This document shows, one piece after another, positions 21,337 to 32,896 of a stretch of 64,000 bases of DNA. The DNA lies in the NCBI GenBank assembly GCA_032358255.1, contig JAULBX010013318.1, forward strand, positions 186,001 through 250,000, given 5' to 3'. Source of the stretch: Heterotrichella gracilis. Taxonomy: Eukaryota > Sar > Xanthophyceae > Tribonematales > Xanthonemataceae. The translations under genes were made by a program, and so were the position numbers. The stretch's first letter is position 1. Every line of letters starts with the position of its first letter. The notes beneath the pieces were generated by a model that made no database searches, had not been told where the DNA came from, and worked only from the letters and a program-made list of their open reading frames with translations.

Positions 21337-24300
21337 TCACACCTTGCCCGCCTGCTGCATGGCCAGCAAGGTAGCCAGCTGCAGCATGTCTGCCAGGGCA
21401 GGGTAGAAGTGCACCAGCAGCCTGCTGCGCTGCACCACAGACAGCGCGCGCGAGGCGGCCCCGCAGAACAGCGTGACCGCGGCCTGCTCCTGCCACAGGT
21501 TGGCCTTGAAGCCGTCCACCCATGTGCGCAGCTTGCATGTGACGGGGCACAGGATCTGGTCGGGGCTGAGGTGCATGTTGGCCTTCAGGTACTGCCCGCG
21601 CTCGGCGGCGCGCTCCTGGGAGGGGGATCAGGTGGTGTTTGAGGGGGGGTGGCCAAAGATGCACGGTCAATGGGACGCCATAGCATGTGGCGTGCAAGTG
21701 CAGATGCAGATGGATGGGCGAGGCGATGGAGGACCAAGGCACCTCTACATGATTCCACATCCAACAAAAATGCCTATGCAGCCCCATGCCCCAGCTTTCC
21801 GCCTCTACCCCTTGCCAAGGTCTTTCCCAGCCCCCGCAAACCCCATCCCAGGGATTACCCTACCTGTGAGATCCCCGAAAACACGATGATCTCCTGAAGC
21901 TCGGCCATGAGCTTGTGCCTCAACTGCATCACCCTGCGCAGCTGGTCAAGCAGCATGCCACGCAGCATCACCATCTGGTCGCGCTGCTCGGCGTCAATCC
22001 CCAGCAGGTCAACGACCTGTAGGTGGGGATTGGCGGGGCAATTGGATTTTGGAGAGAAAAGGGTTATTGAAGCAGTGTTTGGGTGCCAGGGGGTAAAATG
22101 GGTAGCACGAAAGTGCGGTAAGCGGCACGACTGGTTGGCCACCAGCTGCCACACTGAAAACAGTGTCATCTAAGCCTTGGCTCCAGGACTGGGGTGAGGC
22201 ATACCCAGACATGCTAACCTGGCTTCGAAGCTGGAAAGCAAATACTTACATATGGGTGCCAGGAGGGGTGCCATGGCCATGGTGTGGCACTCTTAGTTGT
22301 AGATACAACGAACTCCACCTTTGTGCATTCACTTTTTTCCTTTTCTCTAATTACACCAGTGTTGATGCACGCAATTAAATTAGAATGTGGAGTAACAACA
22401 ATGGTGGCAGAGACAGATCTCGCGTGCATCATCCCCCTGCTCACCTGCGCGTATCTCGCCACCGCCTCTGGATCCATGCCCACCTCACCACCACCCTCCA
22501 GGGTCTGGCTCACTATGAAGCGCTGGTAGTCGGCGGGGCGCACAGCAGCCACAAGCAGACCCGACTGCTCCTGTGGGGTGTGGGCAAGGGAATGGGGGGC
22601 GTAAGAGTGTGTGGGAGGGGATGGTGGCCGAGAATAAGAGGAGGGGACAGCTTGATGGGTTGGCAAGGTGGTAGAGGGTGAATTGTGAGGTGCCCAATTT
22701 AAAAGGGTGCACAAACAGTGCCTTACTTTAGGCGACAGGACCAGCGCCTAATGAATATCACACAGTGACCTAAGGCAAATGATGTAGGCACACCACAGGA
22801 ATATTCGGGTCAATGTGTAAGGCCATGACCAAGAGCCATGCTGACATTACTTCAAAGGCAAACGATTCAAGGGTCAAGTGAATTTAGATTATGAGGCCAG
22901 GTAAGGTGCCATGATGTGAGGACATGCACATGTCCCATTCAGCGCTGATGATAGGGTGGCCTGCATGCGATGTGCAGTAATGTGCAGTGCGGTTGGTCCT
23001 TACCACCAGTGCCAGGCTCTTCTTCAGCTCTGCCAGCTCAGCGTCATTGGGCTCCTCTGCAGGGGGGGGAGGCGATCAGAAATACAAAAGGAGGGAAAAC
23101 TCTCATCCTTTAACGTTTAGGGTTGAGGGTCTTGGCACAACACAGATCGAACCCTCAGGTCAACAAGTTTAAGCGAAAATGCCAAAAAAAAAGCACGGGC
23201 CACGCAATCCCTGGAAATATTTTCCTTCCCGCATATTGCAATAACAAATTGTTCAAGCAACCTCCACGCCCAACCCCCCCACACCACCCACCTTCCTCTC
23301 CCAGGCGTATCATTGCCATCCCTATCTTCTCCACCGCGCTGCGCCAGGTGCGCTGCAGGTTGGCGGCCAGGGTGGGCGAGGGCAGCTGGTGCACGTCGCA
23401 CAGGCCAAGGCCCGCAGCAAGTGGGGTGGGGAGGTGGGCAGGGTCAGAGGGGAGGGGAGGGGAGGCCAGGTCGCCGGCATGCACCTTCTCACACTGGCCC
23501 TGCGAGGGTGCACATTTGTGGATTTGTCAACCATTTGAGCTTCTCCCCTGCGCCATCTACATCCCTCCCCTGGACCCCTTCCGCGCTTCTCCCCCACAGC
23601 GGATTTGGCCAGCGCACCACAGGCATGCCCAGTACCCTACTGAACGGTATTACTAGGGTAGCACAGTCCCATCCTGGCGTGCCCACCACCCTGCTCAGGT
23701 TCAAATCCTAGTATAGGGTATAATGCATTGATGCCTTCATCCTCATGCCCTGCCCTTGTCACCACCCACCTGCGCCCACTGCAGCAGGTTGAGACTATCC
23801 TTGTGCACGATGATCCCTGCTAACCCTACTAACGCGGTTCACATCGTGGCACCTCCGCCTCCCTGCCTGCACCCCCACCCACCTGCGCCCCCTGCAGCAG
23901 GTTGAGGCTATCCTCATGCACCGTCAGCCTCGCCTCCACGGTGCGGCTGCGCGTCCTGAGCACCGCGTTCTCGCTGCGCAGCCGCTCAAGCTGCGAGCTG
24001 AGGTCGTCGATCTGGGCAGCCATGGCGTCGGCGGCCTCCTGGAGGGACAAGGGGGTGGTGGTGGGTGGGGTGGTAGGGGGGGGGAAGGCAGGGTGTGGGG
24101 GCCAGATGGGAGGTGGCAGGGTAGGGTGTTTCCAGTGGAAATCAATGCAGGGCTGCCTTGCGCATGGTGAGCAGGCGCTATTGCATAATTGCAGCATTAC
24201 TCTACTTAGTAGTCTACTAATGCGTGGGGCCTGCCATTCCAGTATCTGAACCCAGGATTTTGAAGCCTGCTCCCCTTCCCCACCCCACCCGCCCCCATAC

Positions 24301-25215
24301 CTTGCGCTTGGCCCTCCACTTTGCCTGCGCCACACTGGCAGGCTTGATGGGCGCGCTGCTGCGCTGCCGGCCCCTGCCACCCCCCGCCCTCCCCTGCGGC
24401 GCCTCCTCGTCCTCCTCCCCCTTGATCATCGGCTGCACCTCCCCTACCGAGGTGCTGCTGGCGCCACCGCCCCCATGCTCCCCATGCAGGGGCGTATACT
24501 GGTGGGCTGTAGCCACGGGTGGGGGGTGGGTGGCTGTGGCTGAAGCAGTCGACCCCCCGCTGTTGGTAGCGTGGAGGGTGCGGGGGTCAAAGCCGTTGGC
24601 AGCCGGTGGAGCATCGCCGCTGTCATGGCTGGTGGTGTGGAGGGCGGTGTAGGGAGATTCTGGGAGGGGGTGGTGCAGCGGCACTTCGCCTGCAATGGGT
24701 GAGTGGAATTTTTTAGACGCCCTTGGCAGGGGTGCCTCAATGTGGTAGCAGAGCTATCTTGGTGAGGGTTTGCCAAGGGTTGTACCAGAACAGTAGCAGA
24801 GTTTTTCAATGGGTTTGCAGTGGTAAGGTTGGCCAGCATTCCGCAGATACACAGCACTCAAGTGTTGCAGCACTAGTAGAGGGTATACTGGCAGAGGTTG
24901 TTCCCAGGCTGTGGTAGTACCACGTGGCGTACACCCCTTACCGTTACCGAAGGTTCCAGCTCCCCCCATCAGCAGCTGTGTGAAGCCATCTGCCTCCCCA
25001 CCCCCATCCACATCCATCTTCCCCTTGACGTCCGGGAAGCTGGGGTAGGTGATGAGGTCATAGGAGCCTGACAGGTCCTCCAAGGGGGGAAACAGCTCAG
25101 ACAAAAAGGCATCCAGGGTGGGGTCGGCATCCACCTCCAGGGTGTCAAACGACACGCTGGGAAACCCTAGGAGGGAGGCCTCTGGGGCCCTCCTGGGTGC
25201 TATTCCAGCAGCCAT
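21337..25215 (-). CDS. bZIP-like transcription factor
   Basis: Eight exons: 24942..25215, 24301..24689, 23883..24038, 23292..23499, 23004..23056, 22445..22570, 21864..22016 and 21337..21615 (1638 nt, 545 residues), all in phase. The N-terminal 90 residues are acidic (VDADPTLDAFLSELFPPLED), suggesting an activation domain. A Gly/Ser-rich linker follows. The basic region SVAQAKWRAKRK (about residues 210-221) runs straight into a heptad coil, DDLSSQLERLRSENAVLRTR, continuing to VEARL. This fits algal/fungal-type bZIP proteins in which Gln replaces the invariant Asn. The C-terminal 300 residues are helical (MVMLRGMLLDQLRRVMQLRH; WVDGFKANLWQEQAAVTLFC) and may form a regulatory domain. The ATG at 25215 is chosen as first in frame; the frame is open upstream, and sequence conserved in the pseudogene reaches about 25392, so an upstream exon or 5' UTR exon is likely. 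Confidence 0.75.
23764..23811 (-). repeat. Decoy copy of bZIP exon 3 end
   Basis: The text cacctgcgcccactgcagca and the following ggttgagactatcctt repeats the last part of exon 3 (23880-23930) including its splice donor, 70-120 nt into the next intron. The decoy also ends in a usable CAG-gtgggt donor. Confidence 0.75.
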
Positions 25216-26631
25216 AGGGAATGCAATCTTGCGGGCGGGCGGCCAGGGCCCAAGGTGGGTTGGTTGTTCCTCCTGCAAGTCCAAAGTTCGATGCCACTCC
25301 CGCAGGCCAATCTACAGTCTGCGCGCCGGCTTCTGGTAGGTACTCTTTGTACACCTTGCTTAATGTCTTGGCAGCTAAGAGTGCTCCTGAGGAAGGGGAG
25401 GGCGGGTATGAGGAGGGTTGGGGGGGGGTGGGTATTGTATTGTGAGTATTGACAGGGGTTGCACCATGCATCCTAGTGTAAGGGGCCGTCCCATGCACAA
25501 ACGGCGCTTGACAATCCTAAAGCGTGCAGTCTTCAGGCTGGGTACGCTTTAAAGTGGCAACTTCCGAAAGCCCAAGGCACCTGTGTCATTGTTCGTGCCA
25601 TGCATGATATGCATGAGGTGGTGGTGGTCACTGGTGCTGCCAGTGACAAACGTTGCCCACTAGACTCCACCGCCTAGCAATCCTCAATGAATTTGATACG
25701 TTTGAGCTGGCAGAACCTCGTAGATACCAACGTTGTTTGGGTTGCACAAGGAAAGCTATATTAGGCAGTTACGGTGGGTGATGTGCCAAACAGTTCACCA
25801 CTTCAAAGCGAGTACGCGCTAACTTCTTCTTCCCATTCCCTGATATTTATTTCGTTGATACAACGTTGTGAACGGTGATCAGCTAGCAACAGGGAAAGAG
25901 GGTTGGGAAGTGCATGCCGTTTGGGCATGGTATACTGGCATCGACACCTACAAAGCTGAACGCCACGTTGCTATCAAATGCAACACAACACTTCACGTGA
26001 TATTCAGTGCTGGACTGAGTGCCAAAGTTTGGGGTCATCTTCGCTCCGACGGTGCTGTTCAAGAGACCATTGTGCAATATATGCATGCATCCTGCAGGGC
26101 CCTACCTGTTGAAAGTAGCGACAGCAGGCGACGGACAGTTCCTGACGGGTATAGGTATCACACCAGTACGATTCTTTGAATATCAGATCGACGGTCGCTC
26201 CACCACCTTTGGCCAAGAGCTCCAGCCAAACAAAAGTTTCTGGAACCTTTGCCGCAAAAAAAATATCGCAATTAGTAGAGCCCTAATGATTAGGGTTTCG
26301 ATGAAAGCCCTAATGAAAGGTCAATCCGATCAATGGCATTGATCACAGAAGTTCTGGCAGTGCAAGTCACTCAAAGTTTGGTATCATGATCACTCGCCAT
26401 CGATTGCATTGCATCATGGCAAATTTTTGCATGCATGTGTATATCAGGGTTGACAAGTTTCAGGGCGCGCACATCAGCCAGCCGTGCATACTCAGGGCTT
26501 TCGCTAAGCTATAGCAATCGCTCACAAACAGAAGTCCATATATTCGATGCATTGAGGCCTGTAACATGTCGCAACCAGCTGTTTTCCTTCCAAGTCCAGG
26601 CCTGCTTCCCTGCACATGTGAGTCGGTGACA
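25216..26631. promoter_or_regulatory. Divergent upstream region of the bZIP and Cys-rich peptide genes
   Basis: Up to about 25392 there is sequence conserved in the bZIP pseudogene, probably a 5' exon or UTR. The rest (25400-26631) shows no convincing gene. TGCATGCA motifs occur near 26080 and 26430. Both genes should be driven from here. Confidence 0.35.
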
Positions 26632-27959
26632 ATGAAGGCCTTCGTTGTGCTTCTGCTGGTTCTGTCACTGACGCTGCAGGCGGCCTCTGCAGGTAACTGG
26701 TCACAGGCTTGTGTGCTTTCCACACTTGGCTGCTGTTACTGTGACTCGTGCTGTTTGTATCATTGGTCATTTGGTCATTGGTGCTAGTACTAGTGGGCAT
26801 GGCGTGGTTTTAGCTCTCTCAGCAGAGCGTCCACCGCGCGCGGTGCTCATGCCACAGTGACACAACCTTTGGCATCGTCTAAAGCCCATACGAACACCTC
26901 ATATGTGGTGCACCTGCCGGGCATGCACTCTGCCCTCCTCCAAATGGGGTCAATTGACATGGCAATGTGGCTGTGCAGGTCAGCCAATCACCTTGGGGCG
27001 CAAGCTGCAAACCACAGGTTGGTTACATTCTGCTACAGACCTCGAAATTCTTCGATCAATTTTGCAGCTACTAGTCGGAATAGACCGGCTTCATGCACCC
27101 GCGCGTGTCGTGTCCAGTTGCATTGCCATGGCTTAATTAACCATGGCATGCATGCATTGTTGACTACCTGACAAATTTGAAAGGCCGCTTTCTACCAGAA
27201 ACGCAGCGTGGGCAACACAAGACAAATCCAAATCAAGTTTGAAAATCGGTGAACCAGTAGCCAGGACGTACACTGTTCCTCGGGCCATTTTTCTCATTTT
27301 CCTCCAGGCAGGCATGTGCCGCGAGCTCCCGAGCCGCGGGCACATGCCGGAGGTGAAGCCGAAAATGTCAAGACTTGCTGTGTTGTTGCGCGTGGATTCA
27401 ATATCTGCCTACCACACCAGCGTGCTACTGTTGTGTTTGTGTCGGAATTGACTTGAAGGCCGCGGCATGTACATCCTTTTTGTAGCATTTCAAACGTCAT
27501 AACGCACAAAAACACAGATTATAATCGGATGCGGCGGTGCACGCGGAGCAAGGGTTGCTCAAGTGTTTTATAAACACCCTTCGGATACACCCTTTGATAT
27601 ACATCTGTGATATATACCATCCTAAACCCACAAGTATTGAGTTGCAAACCAAATGGCAAATTGCAAACGAGTTGGACCTTGCAAGGTCATAGCTAGCTAG
27701 CTTCTAGCTGTAAGTAGCGAATGTCCCATCTGACCTCAGTTGCCTCCTGTTGGTTTCAACCCTGACCCACCTGAAACTGACTCGCCCCTCCCTCGCCACA
27801 GCCACCACCACTGCCCCCCCCACAACCACCACCGCCACCACCGCCACCACCGCCACCACCACCACCGCCACAAGCTGCTACTGCTGCACTTTCTACACCT
27901 ACCAGACCTGCCCAACGCTGTGCAAATACCCCGTCAACCTGTGTATCAACGCTGTCTAA
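26632..27959 (+). CDS. Small secreted Cys-rich protein with Thr-rich linker
   Basis: Three exons: 26632..26692, 27308..27352 and 27802..27959 (264 nt, 87 residues), in phase with GT-AG junctions. Residues 1-20 are a textbook signal peptide (MKAFVVLLLVLSLTLQAASA). A short basic segment (HVPRAPEPRAHAG) follows, then a Thr/Ala-rich linker of about 28 residues coded by (ACC)n, then a compact Cys-rich tail with six Cys (SCYCCTFYTYQTC, PTLCKYPVNLC) ending NAV. It should be secreted or wall-bound, with an O-glycosylated linker and a disulfide-stabilised tail. It resembles no family I can name. The linker DNA is a CCA/CAC/ACC repeat open in other frames. Using an alternative exon 2 acceptor 4 nt downstream, a poly-Pro frame would run to about 28091, so the frame of the last exon is the main uncertainty. 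Confidence 0.5.
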
Positions 27960-29319
27960 CCACCAGCACCATCTAACCACCAGCACCACCACACAGCGGT
28001 TCAGCCAGGAGCCCGCTACCCAACAACTCCAACTTCAAGCTTTGAGCAGAATCCAGCTACAAAGTTTACTGCCACGATCGGTGGTTAAATAAAGAGTCAG
28101 GAGCTACGCAACGCCCTGTGTTTCCACCCGTGATATGGCAGCCGTTTGGAAACACACAGCTCTGGAATTTAGCACCAAATAAAGAAACAACCAAGCAAAA
28201 TGATGTGCAACAACCAATCATGTCAGCTTGGATGCAGCAGACATGGTCCAGCTAGTACCGCCCAAGCTGATGCTCATGAGTGCACTAATAACCAGTTGTT
28301 CAACTCTCAACTTGCTGCGCTCACCTGCTTATGAGTTGTTGCTGTTCAATAACACAAGGTGTCCCTGATTTCCATTCACAAATTTCCGTGCAATTTTGCC
28401 TTTGGGAATGCTGCCCAACTTCGCACGTGCTGCTTGCCCACAATTGCTGACAGCCAACTCCTTGGCATTGCATCATATGATAATTAATAGTCCTACGATG
28501 TTGATGCATTGACTTCAAATGCCTGACCAGCGTTGTTATGCACTCTTCCTGTAATACAAGTATACTGTCACAGTGTTCAACAATGTATACTACACAGTAT
28601 ACTGTCAACAGTGTTGAACAATCGTTGTTGATCATGCATCTGACAAGCATGCAGCCGTATCCAGACTGGGATGAATACTACACATGATGGCACTGCCGAT
28701 GCCAGTGTGTGCTTGTTGAACCTACTTTGCTTTGGACAACCAGGTGTGGACTTTTCTAATTACGGACAGAAAACATGGAAGGAAAGAGGACAGAGGACGC
28801 ACAAAGGCGTATCCAAGTTTGGGGCCGCTGACTGTCACAGTCACTCGCACCAGGGCGCCATCATGGTGACCGGACAAAATGGCCTCAGGCTGGCAAGCAA
28901 CTTCACCAAATATTTCATTAGCCTGAAGTTTTTGCTGGGAATAATATGAATACCGCCGCGCACAGCCTTAGCTGACTGACAGTGTCACATGCCGATTACT
29001 GTAATCATTACAGCTGGAGTTGCAGTCAAGGTGTGGTTCAGTATAATCTCTGAGAGCTCTCGAATCACCAGCCATCACTCCTTGCATCGGATTGGCAATG
29101 GCATGCATCATCATAATACCTACTGCATGGTGATCGCCAAACGCCACGCTGAGCCACAGCTTGCCTTACATGCTGATGTGCAAAAGCACTTAACCCCACA
29201 CCAATACTCGCCACACCCTACCCAAACCCCGACCCACATGGCCCCCACCCACCCCTCCACCACCCCTGCCCCCAAAACCATAGTATCCACACAAATCCCA
29301 TCCCTAGCCTAGGGTTTCC
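27960..29319. other. Intergenic
   Basis: I see no gene here. Positions 27960-28100 are probably the 3' UTR of the Cys-rich protein. Positions 28500-28640 hold repeated tatactgtcaca/acagtat motifs forming imperfect inverted repeats. The rest is unstructured, mixed-composition sequence up to the stop of the S1 gene. Confidence 0.45.
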
Positions 29320-32300
29320 TCACACCAGCCGCCTGAGCACGTTCTGGATGCACTTGCGCATGGTCTTCTGGGTCATGTCTGTCTCCACCACAATCTCCTG
29401 AACCACCCTCCCGGCGCGCGCTAATAGGATGAACCCCCCCTCCACAGGGTCCTTGCTCAGCCACAGCTCAAGGTCCTGCGGTGGGGGGTGGGGGGTGGGA
29501 GGTGGGGCGAGGGGGGGGGGAGGGCTTGCATACAGCTGGTGGGGGTTCAGCAGGTTGTTGGGGATGTGGGACAACCCCTAACTGGAGGATAAGGCAATGT
29601 TTTGGCCCAAGGTTGCCTGCAAAACTGGTGGGCATGTGTGGAGGCTTGGGGACCCAAGTTAGGGTTTAGGGTAAGCCCTTGTAAACCACGTTCCCTTGGC
29701 CACACAGTCCTCCACAAGCACGCGACTGGCCAGCATGCGTATGCGAAGGTGTGGCACGCACCACCGCATTGCGTGAGCATCCAGGCATTGGTACCGCGTG
29801 CCCAGGCTAGAACCCACCCTAAAGAATGACATGATGCACATCAAGTCTGGTGTGCAACCCACCCATACTACCCCACACCTCTACCCCACTCCTGCTACCA
29901 CCGGCCCACACAAAGTCCCCACCACAAAACCACCGCCCACCAACAAAGACCGCACCCCGTCCACCCCATCCCCCACCCACCTGCGACACCACACTCTTCT
30001 GCTCCGCCTGCCTGCCCAGGCTGACCCCCGTCACCTCGCTCTCACGCTCAAGCTCCCTGCATATGTCCGCCACCCCTTGGGGCACATCCACTGGGCTCTC
30101 AAGCACCGCACCGCTCCCGTCCCGGCTCAGCAGGTTGTCCAGGGTTTGAAACAGAGGGTCCTCCTGCAAGGGGAGGGTTCAGGGTTCAGGGTTTGGAACA
30201 GAGAGTCCAAGGATCAAGGTTGAGGGTTTGGAACAGAGGGGAATCCTTAAAAGGGGGGAGCAGAGGTATGAAGATGGGATATGCAGGGGGCTGGAGGCTG
30301 GTGGGAGGAAGGGATGCGGGTATGTTTGGGATGGTGGGTGTGTGCATGCAGGGGAGCAGGGATGCAGGGAGGGGGTGTATGATGTAGGAGAGCCATGGGG
30401 CATTGCCTGTAGACGGTGCTTTACTGGTGCTGACGAGGCAGTAGGGTTTGCATGTAGGGTTTTGTACTACAGTCTTGCCCGTGGCCTCTGAGGCATTCCC
30501 CTTCGCCACCAGCACCCTCTGCATCCCCAACCCCACCCACCTCCAGCCGCTCGATGATCCATGTCAGCACCACCTCCCTCCCTCCAACCCCCCACCACTT
30601 ACCTATCCCCTTATTCGACCAACCCCCCACCCACCCACCTCCAGCCGCTTCATGGACAGGTCCAGCTTCCCAGTGCCCAGATCCACCTTGAGCACCGACC
30701 CTAAACTATAAACCGTACCCTGTCCCCCAAACCCTAGCACCCTTGCCACTTCATGGACAGGACCAGCATCCTCCACCCCCAACTCCACGACACACCCACC
30801 TCCAGCCGCTTCATGGACAGGTCCAGCTTCCCAGTGCCCACATCCACCTTGAGCACCTGCACGCGTACGCGCTGGCCCCGGGTCACTACCGCATCAGCGC
30901 GGCTCACCCACTCCCAAGACAGCTCGCTGAGGTATACAAGGCCCTCCACCGCGTGCCTCTCGCCCGCTGTGGGCCAGTCCAGGGCCACAAAGGCGCCGTA
31001 GTCGGTCACGTTGCTGATCTCGCCTGCAGGGGGGAGTAGGGTGATCACATCACGGCACGGCGACTTTCCGTTCAGGGCAACATAGGCCCTTGAGTTTGGC
31101 ACGTTGTTGACCTCCCCTACAGAGGGGTGGGTGAGCAAGTTTAGGTTCAGGCCCATATTTGCACCAACAGATGACAAATTCAGGGCGACACAGGCGCCGT
31201 GGTTGATCACATTGCTCTGCATGGTGCGATGTGTGTGAGAGCGCCAAACCCTAGCCCCCCTCTCAAACCTCCCCGCGGCCCTACCTTCCAAGACGTCCCC
31301 CTCCTTTATTTGCTGTGCGGCCTCCATCTGCCACATGGCGCGCTCAGACAGAGTCACCTTGCGCTCAACCACGTTCACCTGGGGGAGGGTGAGGTCAGGG
31401 TTGAGAGTTTTAGTAACAGACTCAGATAGGGTCACCTTGCACACACACTCTCATCTGGAAAGGTGTGGTCAGGGTTTAGGGTTTACGGTTCAGGGTTTGG
31501 GTAGGTTTTTCAGGCAGAATCACCTTGCACTCAGAAATGCCCACCTGATATGGAGAGGCAGGGTTTGGTAAGGGTGTCCGTAGGAGGTACCTTGTGAGGA
31601 CAGCACCCTTACCCTCAATGGCGTAGCAGGCTACTTCCCCATCCCACCATCTAGCGCTGCCACTGCCATCCACCGCCAAGCACAGGTGCCACTAGCTTGA
31701 TTTTGAGCAGCAGGAATAACGCTGTACACATGAGAAAATGAAAACCTACATAGTATTGCAGCTGCATGAACCCCTACGGTTTCATATTTGGGCATGTCTG
31801 CCTCTCCTCTGAAACCATAATTTTTTGTGATTTCCTCCCACCAAAACCACCCACACCCACAACACAGGCAACCAGCGCCCCCCCTCCACACCTGCACAAT
31901 GCGCGCCTTGACCGTCTTGCCCACCAGCACAGACATGTCGCTCCCCTTGGGTGGCAGGCGGGCAGGGTCCATGAAGTAAAAGGGGATGAAACCTGAGGGA
32001 AATGGGTGCAATGTTGGGGTCAATATGGGCCGTAGGTGAAAGGTAGCGGTTCCAATGTGGGGTCCATGGAGTAAAAGGGGATGAGGCCTGGGGGGTGGGG
32101 GTGTCGTGGCAGGATAAAAATGGGTGGCGGTGGAGGATCATGCTATGAACCGTAGGCTGAGATGCAAGGGCATAATGGTGTGAGCGGCGTGGCAACGTGG
32201 AATTTTGTATGCTCATTATCGTCATGATACGTTCACTGCATCCCATACCCTCATCCCATCCCCACATGACAATCGACCTGTCCCCCGCCTGTCACACCAC

Positions 32301-32896
32301 AAGCACTCTTGACCCCCACCGCCCCACTCCACCCACCTTGCACCGGTCCCACCATGACCACCGCCCCCCCCCTGTTGATGCTCTTGATGGGTGTCTCCAC
32401 CACCTCACCCTGCGCTTGCATGTCGAGCACCTTCTGCCACTCAGCAGACACTGCAGGGGGCTTGGAGGCGATCTGCAGCGGGACGGGAGAGAAGCGTGGG
32501 TGGGTAAAAAGAGGGATATATTTGCCACTGGGAGGGTATCAAGGGGAATACAACCCGCAGAAAAGGGAGGGTGACTTAAAGAGGTGGCAGGGCCTCCAGC
32601 AAAACGGAGGGTGCAGCAAGACGCCCAATGGGATGTGCAAGGAGGTTTGTGTTTCGACCCCCATGTGCACATCGGCGTGTGCACTAATTGCATCTTGCAA
32701 TGGTTTAAAGTTTAGGGTTTCACACCTGTGGTAGTTTGCCGCTTGGGCTGGCCTGTGCCACCACCCTGCGTGCGGGTGCGCGGGTGGGGTGCCGGCAGGG
32801 GGCTGCGCTCAGGAGGTGGTGGGTGGTGGGGGCAGCGGTGGGGACTGCTGACACCTGCGGTGGTGGTGCTGGTGGTGGCGGGTGGGCAGAAGGCAT
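29320..32896 (-). CDS. Chloroplast S1-domain RNA-binding protein, RLSB/PDE338-like
   Basis: Seven exons: 32726..32896, 32337..32472, 31892..31992, 31285..31378, 30800..31023, 29981..30163 and 29320..29475 (1065 nt, 354 residues), all in phase. The first 45-50 residues are Pro/Ala/Arg-rich with a plausible chloroplast cleavage site (RRVVAQAS). A degenerate S1 domain follows (EVVETPIKSINRGGAVVMVG; GFIPFYFMDPARL). Then comes a good S1 domain: GDVLEGEISNVTDYGAFVAL, EGLVYLSELSW, GQRVRVQVLKVDVGTGKLDL, SMKRLE. The C-terminal part (DPLFQTLDNLLSRDG; VTGVSLGRQAEQKSVVSQDL; GGFILLARAGRVVQEIVVET) resembles the extension of plant chloroplast S1 proteins such as RLSB, which binds rbcL mRNA. Assignment to that subgroup is from memory of the family. 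Introns carry many decoy copies of exon edges. Confidence 0.8.
30536..30766 (-). repeat. Three decoy copies of S1-gene exon 5 end
   Basis: Copies of the 3' end of the exon at 30800..31023 lie in the following intron. 30636-30698 is nearly perfect (it would encode VLKVDLGTGKLDLSMKRLE and keeps the donor). 30742-30766 and 30536-30562 are shorter and more decayed. Confidence 0.8.
31072..31225 (-). repeat. Two decoy copies of S1-gene exon 5 start
   Basis: 31072-31130 and 31179-31225 repeat the acceptor edge of exon 5. In translation they read like EVNNVPNSRAYVALN and SNVINHGACVALN against the real EISNVTDYGAFVALD. The first keeps a ctgtag-type acceptor. Confidence 0.75.
31412..31548 (-). repeat. 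Two decoy copies of S1-gene exon 4 start
   Basis: 31412-31462 and 31505-31548 repeat the KVTLSE-coding start of the exon at 31285..31378 (shared forward core cagannnnntcaccttgc). Both lie upstream in the preceding intron. Confidence 0.65.
32059..32094 (-). repeat. Decoy copy of S1-gene exon 3 start
   Basis: The forward text ggtccatggagtaaaagggg and the following atgaggcctggg repeats the acceptor edge of the exon at 31892..31992, about 70-100 nt upstream in the preceding intron. A CAG acceptor is preserved. Confidence 0.75.

Noticed and set aside
23690-23715. B-box-like ggttcaaatcc
   Set aside because: Only three stem pairs form and no upstream tRNA body is present.
27756-27992. Gly-rich minus-strand frame over the (CAC)n tract
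   Set aside because: It is the antisense of the Thr-rich linker repeat, with no start context or splice partner.
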